Positions 16,605 to 24,892 of a stretch of DNA of 64,000 nucleotides are shown here, in pieces. Below the pieces are notes generated by a model. It worked only from the letters and a program-made list of their open reading frames with translations, was not told the DNA's origin and ran no database searches. The stretch's first letter is position 1. Every line of letters starts with the position of its first letter. The position numbers were made by a program, and so were the translations under genes. This DNA comes from Armatimonadota bacterium (GTDB lineage: Bacteria; Armatimonadota; Fimbriimonadia; Fimbriimonadales; Fimbriimonadaceae): the NCBI GenBank assembly GCA_027451905.1, contig DAIDHV010000003.1, positions 408,192-472,191 on the forward strand, in the 5' to 3' direction.

Positions 16605-18055
16605 CAGCCTTTTAGGGCTAAGTCCTGCTGAGCCAATTCTACAGCCCGTAAACACGCCATCGCTTTGTTGCAGCTTTCCTGAAATTCTGCAGTGGGGTTG
16701 GAATCATACACAGCTCCGACCCCGGCTTGGACATACGCAATTCCGTCTTTTAGCAAGAGGGTGCGGATCGCAATGCAAGTATCCATTTCACCATTGGCGG
16801 AAAAGAATCCAATAGAGCCCGCATACACGCCTCGACGCGTCTGCTCAAGTTCATCAATGATTTCCATTGCTCTAACCTTTGGCGCGCCTGATACGGTCCC
16901 GGCCGGAAAGCAGGCCCTAAAAAGATCAAAAGCATCTTTATTAGGCTGTAATTCTCCGGTGACATCACTCACGATATGCATGACGTGCGAGTACCTCTCG
17001 ACAATCATCAGGTCGTTGACCCGCACTGTTCCGTATTTGCAAACCCTTCCAAGATCGTTTCTGGCGAGATCAACCAGCATAACGTGTTCAGCGCGCTCCT
17101 TTTCATCGGAAAGTAGCTCTTCAGCGAGGGCCTTATCTTCGGCTTCCGATTTTCCCCGCGATCTGGTTCCGGCAATGGGCCGCAAGTGGGCAGAGTTTCC
17201 GTGAAGAGAGACCAGCAACTCCGGTGATGCGCCGATAATGTCGTATCCCCGCAGCCTAAGAAGGAACATATAGGGGGATGGATTGATCAATCGAAGTGCG
17301 CGGTAGATGGTGACCGGATGAGCCTGAACTTTGGTTTGAAATCTTTGCGAAGGCACAAATTGAACGCCATCACCCTGGGTTACGTATTGAACCGCTTTCT
17401 TAACTGCGGACTCAAATTGTTCTTGAGTGAGATTGGAATTCACTTTGTGAGATCCAAAGCTTCCGGTTGGCAAAGGCGGCATTGGACCCTTTAATTTTTC
17501 AACGGTTGCGTCGATTTGGTCAGAAACCGATTCCACTTCATCTTCTGCAAACGCTATCCCCATCACGCGGATAAGGTTTTTGGCGTGGTCAAAGGCAACA
17601 ACCACAGAGGTCAACATCATGGCCATGTCGTCCACTTTTAAATCGTCTGTGCAATCATCTGGTAGTTGCTCAAAAAATCTAACAAGATCATAGCCAAGAA
17701 GTCCGACCGCTCCCCCAATAAACGGCGGCAATTCAGATGTGTTGAGATGGGCGGCAAGCTGAATGTGAGACTTCAGCAAATCCAATGGATCTTGATCCGG
17801 TTGAAGTTGGGAGTGCTCCTCACTTCCGGGCCGATCAAGAAACACCTTTTGACCCTTCGATTTGATGACAAGTTTGGGCCGGACTCCCAAGAAAGAATAT
17901 CGGCTGACCTGCTCACCGCCAGTGACCGATTCCAGTAAAAACGAATACGGCTCGTCGTGAGCCAATTTCCAATAAGCGGCCAGAGGAGTTTCAATATCGG
18001 CAAGAATTTGGCGTTCTAAGAGCCGAGGATAGGATTGGTCTGGCGTGGATGGCAT
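16604..18055 (-). CDS. trpE: Anthranilate synthase component I TrpE
   Basis: TrpE converts chorismate to anthranilate with ammonia or with TrpG-derived glutamine nitrogen, the first step of tryptophan synthesis. The ORF is open upstream to 18259, but that overlaps leuD; ATG 18055 gives the canonical length (483 aa) and start. Visible: LLES near residue 45 (tryptophan-feedback site, of the LLES type), PIAGTRSRG, DEKERAEHVMLVDLARND, HIVSDVTGEL, FPAGTVSGAPKVRAMEIIDELE and GRVYAGSIGF-like GVYAGSIGFFS. It stands alone, divergent from leuD (72-nt gap); trpG is not adjacent. Paralogue PabB is less likely because of the LLES site and length. Confidence 0.93.
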   Translation of the reverse strand: MPSTPDQSYPRLLERQILADIETPLAAYWKLAHDEPYSFLLESVTGGEQVSRYSFLGVRPKLVIKSKGQKVFLDRPGSEEHSQLQPDQDPLDLLKSHIQLAAHLNTSELPPFIGGAVGLLGYDLVRFFEQLPDDCTDDLKVDDMAMMLTSVVVAFDHAKNLIRVMGIAFAEDEVESVSDQIDATVEKLKGPMPPLPTGSFGSHKVNSNLTQEQFESAVKKAVQYVTQGDGVQFVPSQRFQTKVQAHPVTIYRALRLINPSPYMFLLRLRGYDIIGASPELLVSLHGNSAHLRPIAGTRSRGKSEAEDKALAEELLSDEKERAEHVMLVDLARNDLGRVCKYGTVRVNDLMIVERYSHVMHIVSDVTGELQPNKDAFDLFRACFPAGTVSGAPKVRAMEIIDELEQTRRGVYAGSIGFFSANGEMDTCIAIRTLLLKDGIAYVQAGVGAVYDSNPTAEFQESCNKAMACLRAVELAQQDLALKG

Positions 18056-18117
18056 TAAAGTATTGTGAACGATCTTGGCTGTTATTAATGATGACAAGGA
18101 AATGTCAAGAGCAAGAC

Positions 18118-18123
18118 ATAATA
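18118..18123 (+). promoter_or_regulatory. Candidate -10 box (CATAAT) for leuD, leaderless-like
   Basis: CATAAT lies 4 nt before the GTG start of leuD at 18128, and there is no Shine-Dalgarno. A proper -35 at 16-18 nt is not seen. Listed because the same arrangement recurs in the window. Confidence 0.3.
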
Positions 18124-18127
18124 AGAA

Positions 18128-18721
18128 GTGCAGCCTTTCACCGTTTTTGATGGAAAAATTGCCGTATTGAACCAAGACAATGTGGATACGGACCGGATTA
18201 TGCCGGCTAGATACCTTACTCGAATCGAACGCAGCGGTTATGGTGACCTGTTGTTTCATGATGTTCGGGGTAATGGGTTTGAACTTGATGAACCAAAGGC
18301 GTCCGGAGCCAACATCCTTGTTGTCGGCACAAATTTTGGTTGCGGTTCAAGCCGCGAGCATGCGGTTTGGGGTCTTCAGCAGGCTGGGTATCGCGCAGTC
18401 ATCTCAAAAAAACTTGAAGCAAGCCCAGGTTTTAGTGACATTTTTCGGCAAAACAGCATGAACTGCGGACTGCTTCTCATCGAGCTGCCAGAGCATGACC
18501 ATTTAAAAGTTGCAAACCTTGGCACTGGCGCAAACTTGCGGATTGATCTTCCCAACCAAAAGTTGGAATCTGGCCAAACCACGCTCTCCTTCGAAATCAA
18601 TGAGGCGAATAAGGAAACTCTAGTTAAGGGTCTTGATCTCATCGGAGTGACCCTGGAACTTCAAGAGGAAATTGCCAATTATGAATCTCAGATGAGGAGT
18701 TATGCGCAAGTTGAGAATTAG
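18128..18721 (+). CDS. leuD: 3-isopropylmalate dehydratase small subunit LeuD
   Basis: LeuD with LeuC isomerises 2- to 3-isopropylmalate in leucine biosynthesis. The 197-residue protein has the NVDTDRIMPARYL motif near the N-terminus and GTNFGCGSSREHAVWGL with SKKLEASPGFSDIFRQNSMNCGLL, both diagnostic of the aconitase swivel domain of LeuD. Start is GTG at 18128. leuC and leuB are not adjacent. The gene overlaps the following DUF192 gene by 20 nt. Confidence 0.94.
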   Translation: MQPFTVFDGKIAVLNQDNVDTDRIMPARYLTRIERSGYGDLLFHDVRGNGFELDEPKASGANILVVGTNFGCGSSREHAVWGLQQAGYRAVISKKLEASPGFSDIFRQNSMNCGLLLIELPEHDHLKVANLGTGANLRIDLPNQKLESGQTTLSFEINEANKETLVKGLDLIGVTLELQEEIANYESQMRSYAQVEN

Positions 18722-19484
18722 TGGATTGAAGAGACTTTCTTCTCCGATGGGGGCGATTCTCGGGGTTGGAGTCTTTGTTGCTTTCGCCATTTTAGGCTGT
18801 TCTCATTCTGAAACTGCGCCTAAATCAGATCAGCCAGTTGCAACGAATCCCCCAAGCTCTTCGGCTTCCACCGATCAGCCGCCCAACATTGATTCTGTGA
18901 TTAGGAAGGATGATCAATCAGCAACCAACATTCCTTCTGGCACCTCAACTTTGAACGGAGGCAAAAACTCGGCTTCTTCGGAGATTGATAAAAGCGCAAT
19001 CCTAAAAAGTCCGCCAAGCAATATGGAATCCAACCGGCTTTTCCCCTTAGATTTGCTACAGGTTGTTACATTGCAGGTTGGAAATAAGAAGTTCCCTGCT
19101 TGGGTAATGGACACGGTTCCTAAACAAGCTGAAGGAATGATGTATCTCACCAGAAAGGACATTCCCAAAGGTCATGCCATGATCTTTGTTTTTACCAAGC
19201 CTCAGCCACAAAGCTTTTGGATGGAAAACACTTACATTCCCTTGGATATCGCTTTTGTGGCGGCAAATGGAAAGGTTCTTAATGTTGCGGAAGGGAAGCC
19301 GCTAGACGAAACCAGTCTGCCAAGTAAAGGGCCTTGCCAATTTGTTATTGAAACGTACAAGGGCGATGGCGCATTAGACGGGATCAAGGCAGGAGCGATC
19401 ATCAAAATCCCTCGCCTGATCGGTGGTGAATCTTTTACACCAGAACTCAACAAGAGCGGTATTCCAAGTTCGATCGGTCAGTAA
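18702..19484 (+). CDS. Lipoprotein with C-terminal DUF192 domain
   Basis: Start at ATG 18702 (AGGAG before it), inside the 3' end of leuD. The N-terminus is a lipoprotein signal: basic start, hydrophobic VGVFVAFAI, lipobox-like LGCS. A low-complexity Ser/Pro/Asn-rich linker spans residues ~35-100. The C-terminal ~120 residues are a DUF192 domain: AWVMDTVPKQAEGMMYLT, MIFVFTKPQPQSFWMENTYIPLDIAFV and GKVLNV. DUF192 is a small beta barrel of unknown molecular function. The start overlap with leuD may only reflect compact packing. Confidence 0.85.
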   Translation: MRKLRISGLKRLSSPMGAILGVGVFVAFAILGCSHSETAPKSDQPVATNPPSSSASTDQPPNIDSVIRKDDQSATNIPSGTSTLNGGKNSASSEIDKSAILKSPPSNMESNRLFPLDLLQVVTLQVGNKKFPAWVMDTVPKQAEGMMYLTRKDIPKGHAMIFVFTKPQPQSFWMENTYIPLDIAFVAANGKVLNVAEGKPLDETSLPSKGPCQFVIETYKGDGALDGIKAGAIIKIPRLIGGESFTPELNKSGIPSSIGQ

Positions 19485-19533
19485 CTTGGGCTGAACCATT
19501 CCTTTTGGAAGTTTCGTCTGCTCAAGCAGGGGT

Positions 19534-20982
19534 ATGAAGAAAGTCCTTGACATTCGGCGGAGTATTTGGTTTTGTTTCGGAATTGTATTGTCGGCTCGCT
19601 CCATGGGCCAAAGCGTAGCACCCATCATTCCTAGCCAAGGCTTTGACCTTGATTGGATTGATGGTCCTAAGAATGCTTTTATTGTTTTGCCGAAAATCCC
19701 CCTTGCTACCGGTCGTGTTTCGTTTGTCAAATGGTCTCCAACCGGATCCCGCTTGTATTTTCTGTATAAGCCGTTAAGGGTTATTGGAACGGACAGTGCC
19801 AAGGAGCTAAAAATGGCATTGCTCGGGAAGATAATCCCACCCAAAAGGCAAATGCTGCTGGCCTCCTGGGATAGGTCTACAAACCAAACCAGCCCAATTT
19901 ATAACTTTGGAAATCATCAGGACTTCCAAATTCTTGGCTTCAAGTGGCTCAAAGGTGGCAACACTGCGATCCTTGTGACTAACCAGATTGAGGTCAGTGG
20001 CGCCAATCGAGGCGAGGGCAGTCAAGTTTGGATTTTTTCGGCCAAGGCTGGTTCTCTTTCTCCACTTCAATTGCCAGGCGGAAAACTCCAAAGTGATTCT
20101 TTGGACGTCAGTCCTGATAAATCGCTGGCCGTCATTGACGTCCAAACTGTTGTAACGAACCCCTCCGCCGATAAGAAGTCACGGAATTATAATCCCAAAG
20201 CAATTCCTTGGATGATTCAATCTAGCCATTACTTATTGGACTCTCACGGTGCGATTCTTGCAAAATTGGCGGACGGCGAATGGGCCGTCAAATGGACATC
20301 ACCCCATGACTTCGTTGGAGAAACCTTCCATGCAAAAATGGTCCCGGGCAAGAGAAAGCTGCTGACCCATTTTTGGTCAGTTAGTGCTTCCCATAAGGTT
20401 GCAATCAACACTCCGCAAGCTCTTTACGTTGCACCAAAGAGTTCACCGGACTTTATCTATGTTGTTCAGGCCGTTCACCCTCAAAAGGGTCTATTGAAAA
20501 GCACTTCATTCAACTATTGGATGCACTGTCAGCAGAAGGTGCAAGAAAAAGATTTGATTTTAGCAAGTTCGGTTAGAGTTGGGTTTATGGTGCCAGCACC
20601 TAAGAATCGGGGAGTTGCCATTCAATTACATGGCGAACTTTATGTTAGAGATTTTGTGCCAGTGGATGACGTGCTTCGAAAGAAGTTAGTGGCAATCGCA
20701 ATCGGAAAAGCCCTGACTAAAGCTAAAGAAGTTGGCTTGGCCCTGATTATGTTTGGAGGCGATAATGGCGACAATTTGCCAGGCTCACAGAACCTCAATA
20801 GCGTTGATCCTTATCTGCAAGATGCCAGCGCCTTAGATGGCTTTCACTATGAGCCTCCGAGCCAATTAAATTTTGCTCAGTGGAGTAGTCCTTCTACAAC
20901 CGTCATTGGGGCGGTCGGCGGACCGGGAGGATCGGCCGTCATTTATGGTGACGGGCACGTGAAATGGCAAAACGGACCCTAG
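19534..20982 (+). CDS. Propeller-like protein ending in an H-x9-DG-type tail
   Basis: A 482-residue protein I cannot place in a named family. Hydrophobic N-terminus WFCFGIVLSARSMGQS suggests export. The middle has repeated blade-like units (SFVKWSPTGSRLYFL, LGFKWLKGGNTAILV, DSLDVSPDKSLAVID, AVKWTSPHDFVGETF), as in TolB/WD40-like propellers. The last ~85 residues (ALIMFGGDNGDNLPG ... GGSAVIYGDGHVKW) match the DG-box tail seen at the end of prepilin-like (DUF1559-type) proteins of Armatimonadota and Planctomycetes. The join is unusual. It is convergent with the gene at 20985, with 2 nt between the stops. Confidence 0.55.
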   Translation: MKKVLDIRRSIWFCFGIVLSARSMGQSVAPIIPSQGFDLDWIDGPKNAFIVLPKIPLATGRVSFVKWSPTGSRLYFLYKPLRVIGTDSAKELKMALLGKIIPPKRQMLLASWDRSTNQTSPIYNFGNHQDFQILGFKWLKGGNTAILVTNQIEVSGANRGEGSQVWIFSAKAGSLSPLQLPGGKLQSDSLDVSPDKSLAVIDVQTVVTNPSADKKSRNYNPKAIPWMIQSSHYLLDSHGAILAKLADGEWAVKWTSPHDFVGETFHAKMVPGKRKLLTHFWSVSASHKVAINTPQALYVAPKSSPDFIYVVQAVHPQKGLLKSTSFNYWMHCQQKVQEKDLILASSVRVGFMVPAPKNRGVAIQLHGELYVRDFVPVDDVLRKKLVAIAIGKALTKAKEVGLALIMFGGDNGDNLPGSQNLNSVDPYLQDASALDGFHYEPPSQLNFAQWSSPSTTVIGAVGGPGGSAVIYGDGHVKWQNGP

Positions 20983-20984
20983 GA

Positions 20985-22061
20985 TTACCGCCTTTTTGAA
21001 GGAATCCAGTTCTTAAAACCACCACCTGATTCGATGCGTTGGTACTGAACCATCTGGTATTCGCCTCGGTGAACAATCAGCATATCAACCTCTTCGGATG
21101 TGCAGCCTAGCTCAAATTGAGCTAAAAACTGGCGGATTTCATCATCGGACGGGCCTTTAATTTCTCCAGTGAAGCCGTGAGGATATTGATCCGGTCTCTG
21201 GTAGCCCATTCTCTCGTACAAAAAGTTATATTCAATTTCTCGTTTCACCCCGAACTTTGATGGCTTGTCTGGTGCCGAATTCTCAAATCGCTTCGTGGCT
21301 GGCTTTGGAGCCGATTCTTTACTTTCAGAGTCTTTTGATGCGATCGAAGGTTTATCGGATGTCGGCGTTGGCTCTTGCTTTCCTTTTGTTTCGGTTGGTT
21401 GCTGAAGTTCAGGTTCTTGGGTCAGGCTTTTCCCTTGAGAAGGAACAGCCGGCACTGGATCTCCAATAAGAGCGGCCCGAAGGGATTGGATGAAACTGGC
21501 TTGGCTTTTGGCAAGACTATCCAAATCAGTTTTTAAAGACTCAATGGCGGCTTTAAGGGAAGTGATTTCCGACCTCAGTTTATCGGCATCTCGTCCTTGC
21601 CGCTCCACCATGTCTTGAACTTGGGCGACCATTGACATTGCTTTGGCTCCTTCTCCCTGGGCCATTTTCGCAATTTGGACATTGGCGTCTTCGATGGCTT
21701 TATCAAACTGATCAAGCCTAGCTACAACATTGATCAACTCAGATTGGCTGGCAACTTTTTCGGAAACCCTTTTATAGTTGTCTTCCAGGTCAAGAATTTT
21801 CTCCGCTGCTAGCCTGACATCATGCGAATTTGAACTTGCAGCCTTGGAAAGCCAATCGATACTGAGGGCAGTTTTAGCGAGGTCATCCAGTTTCATGCCT
21901 TTTTGGCGCTCGGATATCTCGTGCTCCAGATCTGCTATTTGTGAATCTGTAATCGTCACTGACTGCGGATCCTTTTTACTGCTTGCGGCTAAATACAGCC
22001 TAAGAGCATTTTCCGAGATTCCCAGGGAAGCGGCTACTTCTTCTATTGTGTGGCTGGCCAT
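20985..22061 (-). CDS. HTH and coiled-coil protein of unknown function
   Basis: A 358-residue protein. Residues 1-25 (HTIEEVAASLGISENALRLYL) look like a helix-turn-helix. Residues ~35-190 are helical with heptads, including a long coiled coil with MVAQVQDMVERQGRDADKL. A ~70-residue Pro/Ser/Lys/Glu linker follows, and the last ~90 residues form a conserved-looking unit (REIEYNFLYERMGYQRPDQYPHG ... YQMVQYQRIESGGG). The start codon ATG 22061 has TATAAC/TAAACT immediately upstream and no Shine-Dalgarno. Function unknown; it might be a scaffold or DNA-binding regulator. Confidence 0.6.
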   Translation of the reverse strand: MASHTIEEVAASLGISENALRLYLAASSKKDPQSVTITDSQIADLEHEISERQKGMKLDDLAKTALSIDWLSKAASSNSHDVRLAAEKILDLEDNYKRVSEKVASQSELINVVARLDQFDKAIEDANVQIAKMAQGEGAKAMSMVAQVQDMVERQGRDADKLRSEITSLKAAIESLKTDLDSLAKSQASFIQSLRAALIGDPVPAVPSQGKSLTQEPELQQPTETKGKQEPTPTSDKPSIASKDSESKESAPKPATKRFENSAPDKPSKFGVKREIEYNFLYERMGYQRPDQYPHGFTGEIKGPSDDEIRQFLAQFELGCTSEEVDMLIVHRGEYQMVQYQRIESGGGFKNWIPSKRR

Positions 22062-22111
22062 AATGTTATAGTTTAATAGACCCAGAGCGTAATCGTGCCA
22101 GGCAATTCTTC

Positions 22112-23587
22112 TTAATTTTCGGGCTTCATCATCGGAAACAGAAGGATTTCTCGTAAGTGATCGGCTCCAGTAAGCAGCATGACCATTCGATCGATGCCGA
22201 TTCCAACGCCGCCAGTAGGTGGCATTCCCGTTTCTAGGGCAAACAGATAGTCTTCATCCATGGGATGAGCTTCATCATCACCATGAGATCGCTCTGCCAT
22301 TTGGGCCTCGAACCTTTCTCGCTGATCAATCGGGTCATTTAGCTCGCTAAAGGCATTGCAAATTTCTCGACCCATAACGTAGCCCTCGAACCGCCTTGTC
22401 ATTCCTGGTTTTTGGGGATCCTTCTTTGCAAGCGGAGAGGTGTCTATGGGGTAACCCACAACAAAAGTGGGTTCAATGAGATTGGGCTCAACAAATTTCT
22501 CGAGCAGTTTTTCGACAATTCCGCCGATGGTTCGTTCCTTTTCGGTTGGCAATCCGTGTCTTTTCATGGCCTCTTTTGCTGATTCCAGAGTGTTCAATTC
22601 GGAGGGATCAATGTTGGCAACTGTTTTGAGCTCTTCAATGAGATCAACTCGCTTCCACGGTTTGCCAAAGTCAATTTCCCGGCCTGGCTCGCCAACTACG
22701 GTGGTCCCATAAACTTCAAGGCATACACTTGTGAAGAGACCTTCCACTCTTTGCATCATGTCCTCCAAGTTTGCATAGGCTTCGTACCACTCGATCATCG
22801 TGAACTCAGGATTGTGTCGGTTGCTGACGCCTTCGTTTCTAAAAACCCTGCCAATTTCATAAACCCGTGGCACGTCGCCGCAGATGAGTTTCTTTAGGTA
22901 AAGCTCGAGGGAGATTCTGAGCTTGACGTCCATTTCGTACGCGTTGTAATGGGTTAAAAACGGCCTTGCCGCTGCGCCGCCTGCCACGGTTTGCAGCAAC
23001 GGGGTTTCCACTTCCAAATAACCGAGAGAGTCAAAATAGTGACGAACCGCCCTTACAATTCGAGACCGATCAAGCAGTTTTTTGCGCGCCTCATGACTAG
23101 ACATCAAATCAAGGTGCCGATGACGATACCGAACTTCGGTGTCTTTGAGAGCAGAAAAGGTCTCGCCATCTTTTTCCTTGGCGATTGGAGGGGGTTCGAG
23201 AGCCTTGGACAGAGGGGTTAGAGATCGAGCATGGATGGATTCCTCTCCGGTTTTTGTAACAAAGTACTCTCCGCTCACCCCGATGTGGTCTCCAAGATCA
23301 AGGCAACCTAGGGCAGCCCACTCGTTTTCGGTTAGGTCATCTTTCCGAAAATAGATTTGGATTCTTTGGTCTCCGTCGCTTATATCCAAAAATGACGCTT
23401 TACCCATCATCCTTAGCGAAACAATGCGTCCCGCGGTAGAAACTGTTCCGCCGCTATTAAATTGCTTCTTGGCTTCGCTGACGGTGGCAGAAAGATCGAA
23501 TCTTTCGACCGCAAATGGGTCCATCCCGATGCTTTTGAGTTGTTGAAGCTTCTGCAGGCGCGCCTCTTTAAGAGTAGGTTCCGACAT
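22112..23587 (-). CDS. lysS: Lysyl-tRNA synthetase, class II
   Basis: LysS charges tRNA-Lys. The 491-residue length is standard. The N-terminal OB anticodon-binding domain contains GRIVSLRMMGKASFLDISD; the catalytic domain has motif 2 FRNEGVSNRHNPEFTMIEWYEAYA and motif 3 GVGIGIDRMVMLL with VETPLLQTVAGGAAARPF (motif 1 neighbourhood). All the class II features are present. Start ATG 23587 follows a promoter-poor region. It is divergent from the str operon leader at 23.6-24 kb. Confidence 0.97.
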   Translation of the reverse strand: MSEPTLKEARLQKLQQLKSIGMDPFAVERFDLSATVSEAKKQFNSGGTVSTAGRIVSLRMMGKASFLDISDGDQRIQIYFRKDDLTENEWAALGCLDLGDHIGVSGEYFVTKTGEESIHARSLTPLSKALEPPPIAKEKDGETFSALKDTEVRYRHRHLDLMSSHEARKKLLDRSRIVRAVRHYFDSLGYLEVETPLLQTVAGGAAARPFLTHYNAYEMDVKLRISLELYLKKLICGDVPRVYEIGRVFRNEGVSNRHNPEFTMIEWYEAYANLEDMMQRVEGLFTSVCLEVYGTTVVGEPGREIDFGKPWKRVDLIEELKTVANIDPSELNTLESAKEAMKRHGLPTEKERTIGGIVEKLLEKFVEPNLIEPTFVVGYPIDTSPLAKKDPQKPGMTRRFEGYVMGREICNAFSELNDPIDQRERFEAQMAERSHGDDEAHPMDEDYLFALETGMPPTGGVGIGIDRMVMLLTGADHLREILLFPMMKPEN

Positions 23588-23647
23588 AGTTTGAACTTAA
23601 AAGGTACCAGATGAATCTAACATTAGCTAAAAAAGACGGCAAAGAAT

Positions 23648-23720
23648 CGATTGGCAATCGGCAGAGGAAAGTCCAGGTCAAGGGCAGTTGGATAGGCCGA
23701 GGTCATGAAAATCAAAGGAA
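23648..23720 (+). ncRNA. Possible RNase P RNA 5' segment (P3 hairpin plus CR-I), divergent or truncated
   Basis: A short hairpin CGATT-GGC-AATCG (23648-23660) is followed by GAGGAAAGTCC (23664-23674), the 11-nt CR-I element that is near-universal in bacterial RNase P RNA, then AGGGCAG (23681-23687) at roughly the expected distance. In known RNAs the P3 hairpin also sits directly before CR-I. Against it: no CR-V (P4 3' strand, here expected CCTGGCTT), no CR-II/III and no CR-IV can be found before the rpsL start, and the gene would be much too short. It may be a fragment or coincidence. Confidence 0.25.
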
Positions 23721-23779
23721 GGCTGGATTGGGCCTTTTTCGGACAAGCCAAGTGATTTCTAAGAATCGTTGGAAGACGC

Positions 23780-23809
23780 TTGACAACTGCAACCAGAGTC
23801 GTTCATAAT
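23780..23809 (+). promoter_or_regulatory. Sigma-70-like promoter for the str operon leader
   Basis: TTGACA (23780-23785), an 18-nt spacer, then CATAAT (23804-23809). This is the best -35/-10 pair in the window. The predicted transcript starts near 23816, about 170 nt before rpsL, and contains the terminator-like hairpin at 23908-23939. Confidence 0.65.
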
Positions 23810-23907
23810 TCTACTTGCCTTTGAGAGTGTCTCAAGGGTGGGCATCGCCAGGAGGAGTATCCGGAGATCGAATAGTCTAAACACAAAGACGATTTACGAA
23901 ATCCAGG

Positions 23908-23939
23908 AACCCTTGCGCCACGTGCGCTCGGGTTTTTTT
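23908..23939 (+). terminator. Rho-independent terminator in the leader of rpsL
   Basis: AACCC (23908-23912) pairs with GGGTT (23930-23934), and GCGC (23915-23918) with GCGC (23924-23927), followed by a run of seven T. It lies ~120 nt after the predicted start of the str transcript and 46 nt before rpsL. It is either an attenuator or the end of a short RNA. Confidence 0.75.
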
Positions 23940-23984
23940 AGTCTCTGAAAGGTCCTTGCACCAAGAGCCAAAAAGCAAACGATA

Positions 23985-24368
23985 ATGCCGACAGTTAATC
24001 AACTTGTGAGGAAGGGACGAGAGGTCCCGACGAGAAAATCAAAGGCCCCTGCCTTAGGAAGCAACCCTTTCCGGAAGGGAGTTTGTCTGATTGTTAGGAC
24101 GATGACTCCAAAGAAGCCTAACTCTGCTTTGAGGAAAGTTGCAAGGGTTCGGTTATCGAATGGTGTTGAAGTTACTGCCTACATTCCTGGAATTGGGCAC
24201 AACCTTCAGGAGCACTCGCAGGTCTTGGTGAGAGGAGGTCGTGTTAAAGATTTACCAGGCGTTCGGTATCACGTCGTTCGGGGCACCCAGCAGACATCAG
24301 GAGCTGCCAATCGGAAGCAAGGTCGAAGCAAATATGGCGCGAAGAGGCCAAAGGCAGCCGCAAAGTAA
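23985..24368 (+). CDS. rpsL: Small ribosomal subunit protein S12
   Basis: S12 guards decoding at the A site and is first in the str operon. The 127-residue sequence is canonical: [32 protein letters not shown], and [16 protein letters not shown] (streptomycin-region loop KPNSALRK, with Lys unchanged). The C-terminal [10 protein letters not shown] is normal. No Shine-Dalgarno is seen before ATG 23985. Confidence 0.98.
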   Translation: MPTVNQLVRKGREVPTRKSKAPALGSNPFRKGVCLIVRTMTPKKPNSALRKVARVRLSNGVEVTAYIPGIGHNLQEHSQVLVRGGRVKDLPGVRYHVVRGTQQTSGAANRKQGRSKYGAKRPKAAAK

Positions 24369-24381
24369 GGATTTATAGATA

Positions 24382-24852
24382 ATGCCAAGAAAAGGACAAG
24401 CCCCAAAGAGAGAGATTTTGCCTGATCCAGTGTATGGATCAGAACTGATTCAGAGATTCATTAACCGCATGATGCTGGACGGAAAGAAGGTAACTTCGGA
24501 AAGGATTTTTTACGGAGCCCTCAAAATCGTCGAAGAAAAAGCAGGCGTGCCCGCGCTAGAGGCTTTCAATAAGGCGCTTGAAAATGCAATGCCGCGCATG
24601 GAAGTTCGTCCAAGGCGTGTCGGAGGTCAAACATACCAGGTTCCAATGGAAGTTCGCGAGGATCGCAAGCGAACATTGGCTCTGAGATGGCTGGTGACGT
24701 ACGCTCGTCGCCGCGCAGGCAAGTCGATGACCGAAAAGCTTGCTAGTGAACTTCTTGATGCCTATAACAACACGGGCTCAACCGTTAAGAAGCGAGAAGA
24801 CACTCATCGGATGGCAGACGCAAACAAGGCATTTGCCCACTATCGATTTTAG
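24382..24852 (+). CDS. rpsG: Small ribosomal subunit protein S7
   Basis: S7 nucleates assembly of the 30S head and contacts the E-site tRNA. 156 residues with the family N-terminus ([16 protein letters not shown]), [17 protein letters not shown], and [16 protein letters not shown]. It starts 13 nt after rpsL and precedes fusA by 40 nt. Confidence 0.98.
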   Translation: MPRKGQAPKREILPDPVYGSELIQRFINRMMLDGKKVTSERIFYGALKIVEEKAGVPALEAFNKALENAMPRMEVRPRRVGGQTYQVPMEVREDRKRTLALRWLVTYARRRAGKSMTEKLASELLDAYNNTGSTVKKREDTHRMADANKAFAHYRF

Positions 24853-24892
24853 GATTTTATACGTAGGAAGCTAAGCAAGAAAGGATTTCAAT

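Noticed and set aside
16604..18259. Long trpE frame with start at 18259
   Set aside because: The extra 68 N-terminal residues lie over leuD (18128 onward) in the opposite strand and have no family match; ATG 18055 gives a normal TrpE.
23611..23808. 65-aa ORF in the lysS-rpsL gap as a gene
   Set aside because: It overlaps the RNase P-like element and the str promoter; composition is basic and low in structure, without a ribosome binding site.
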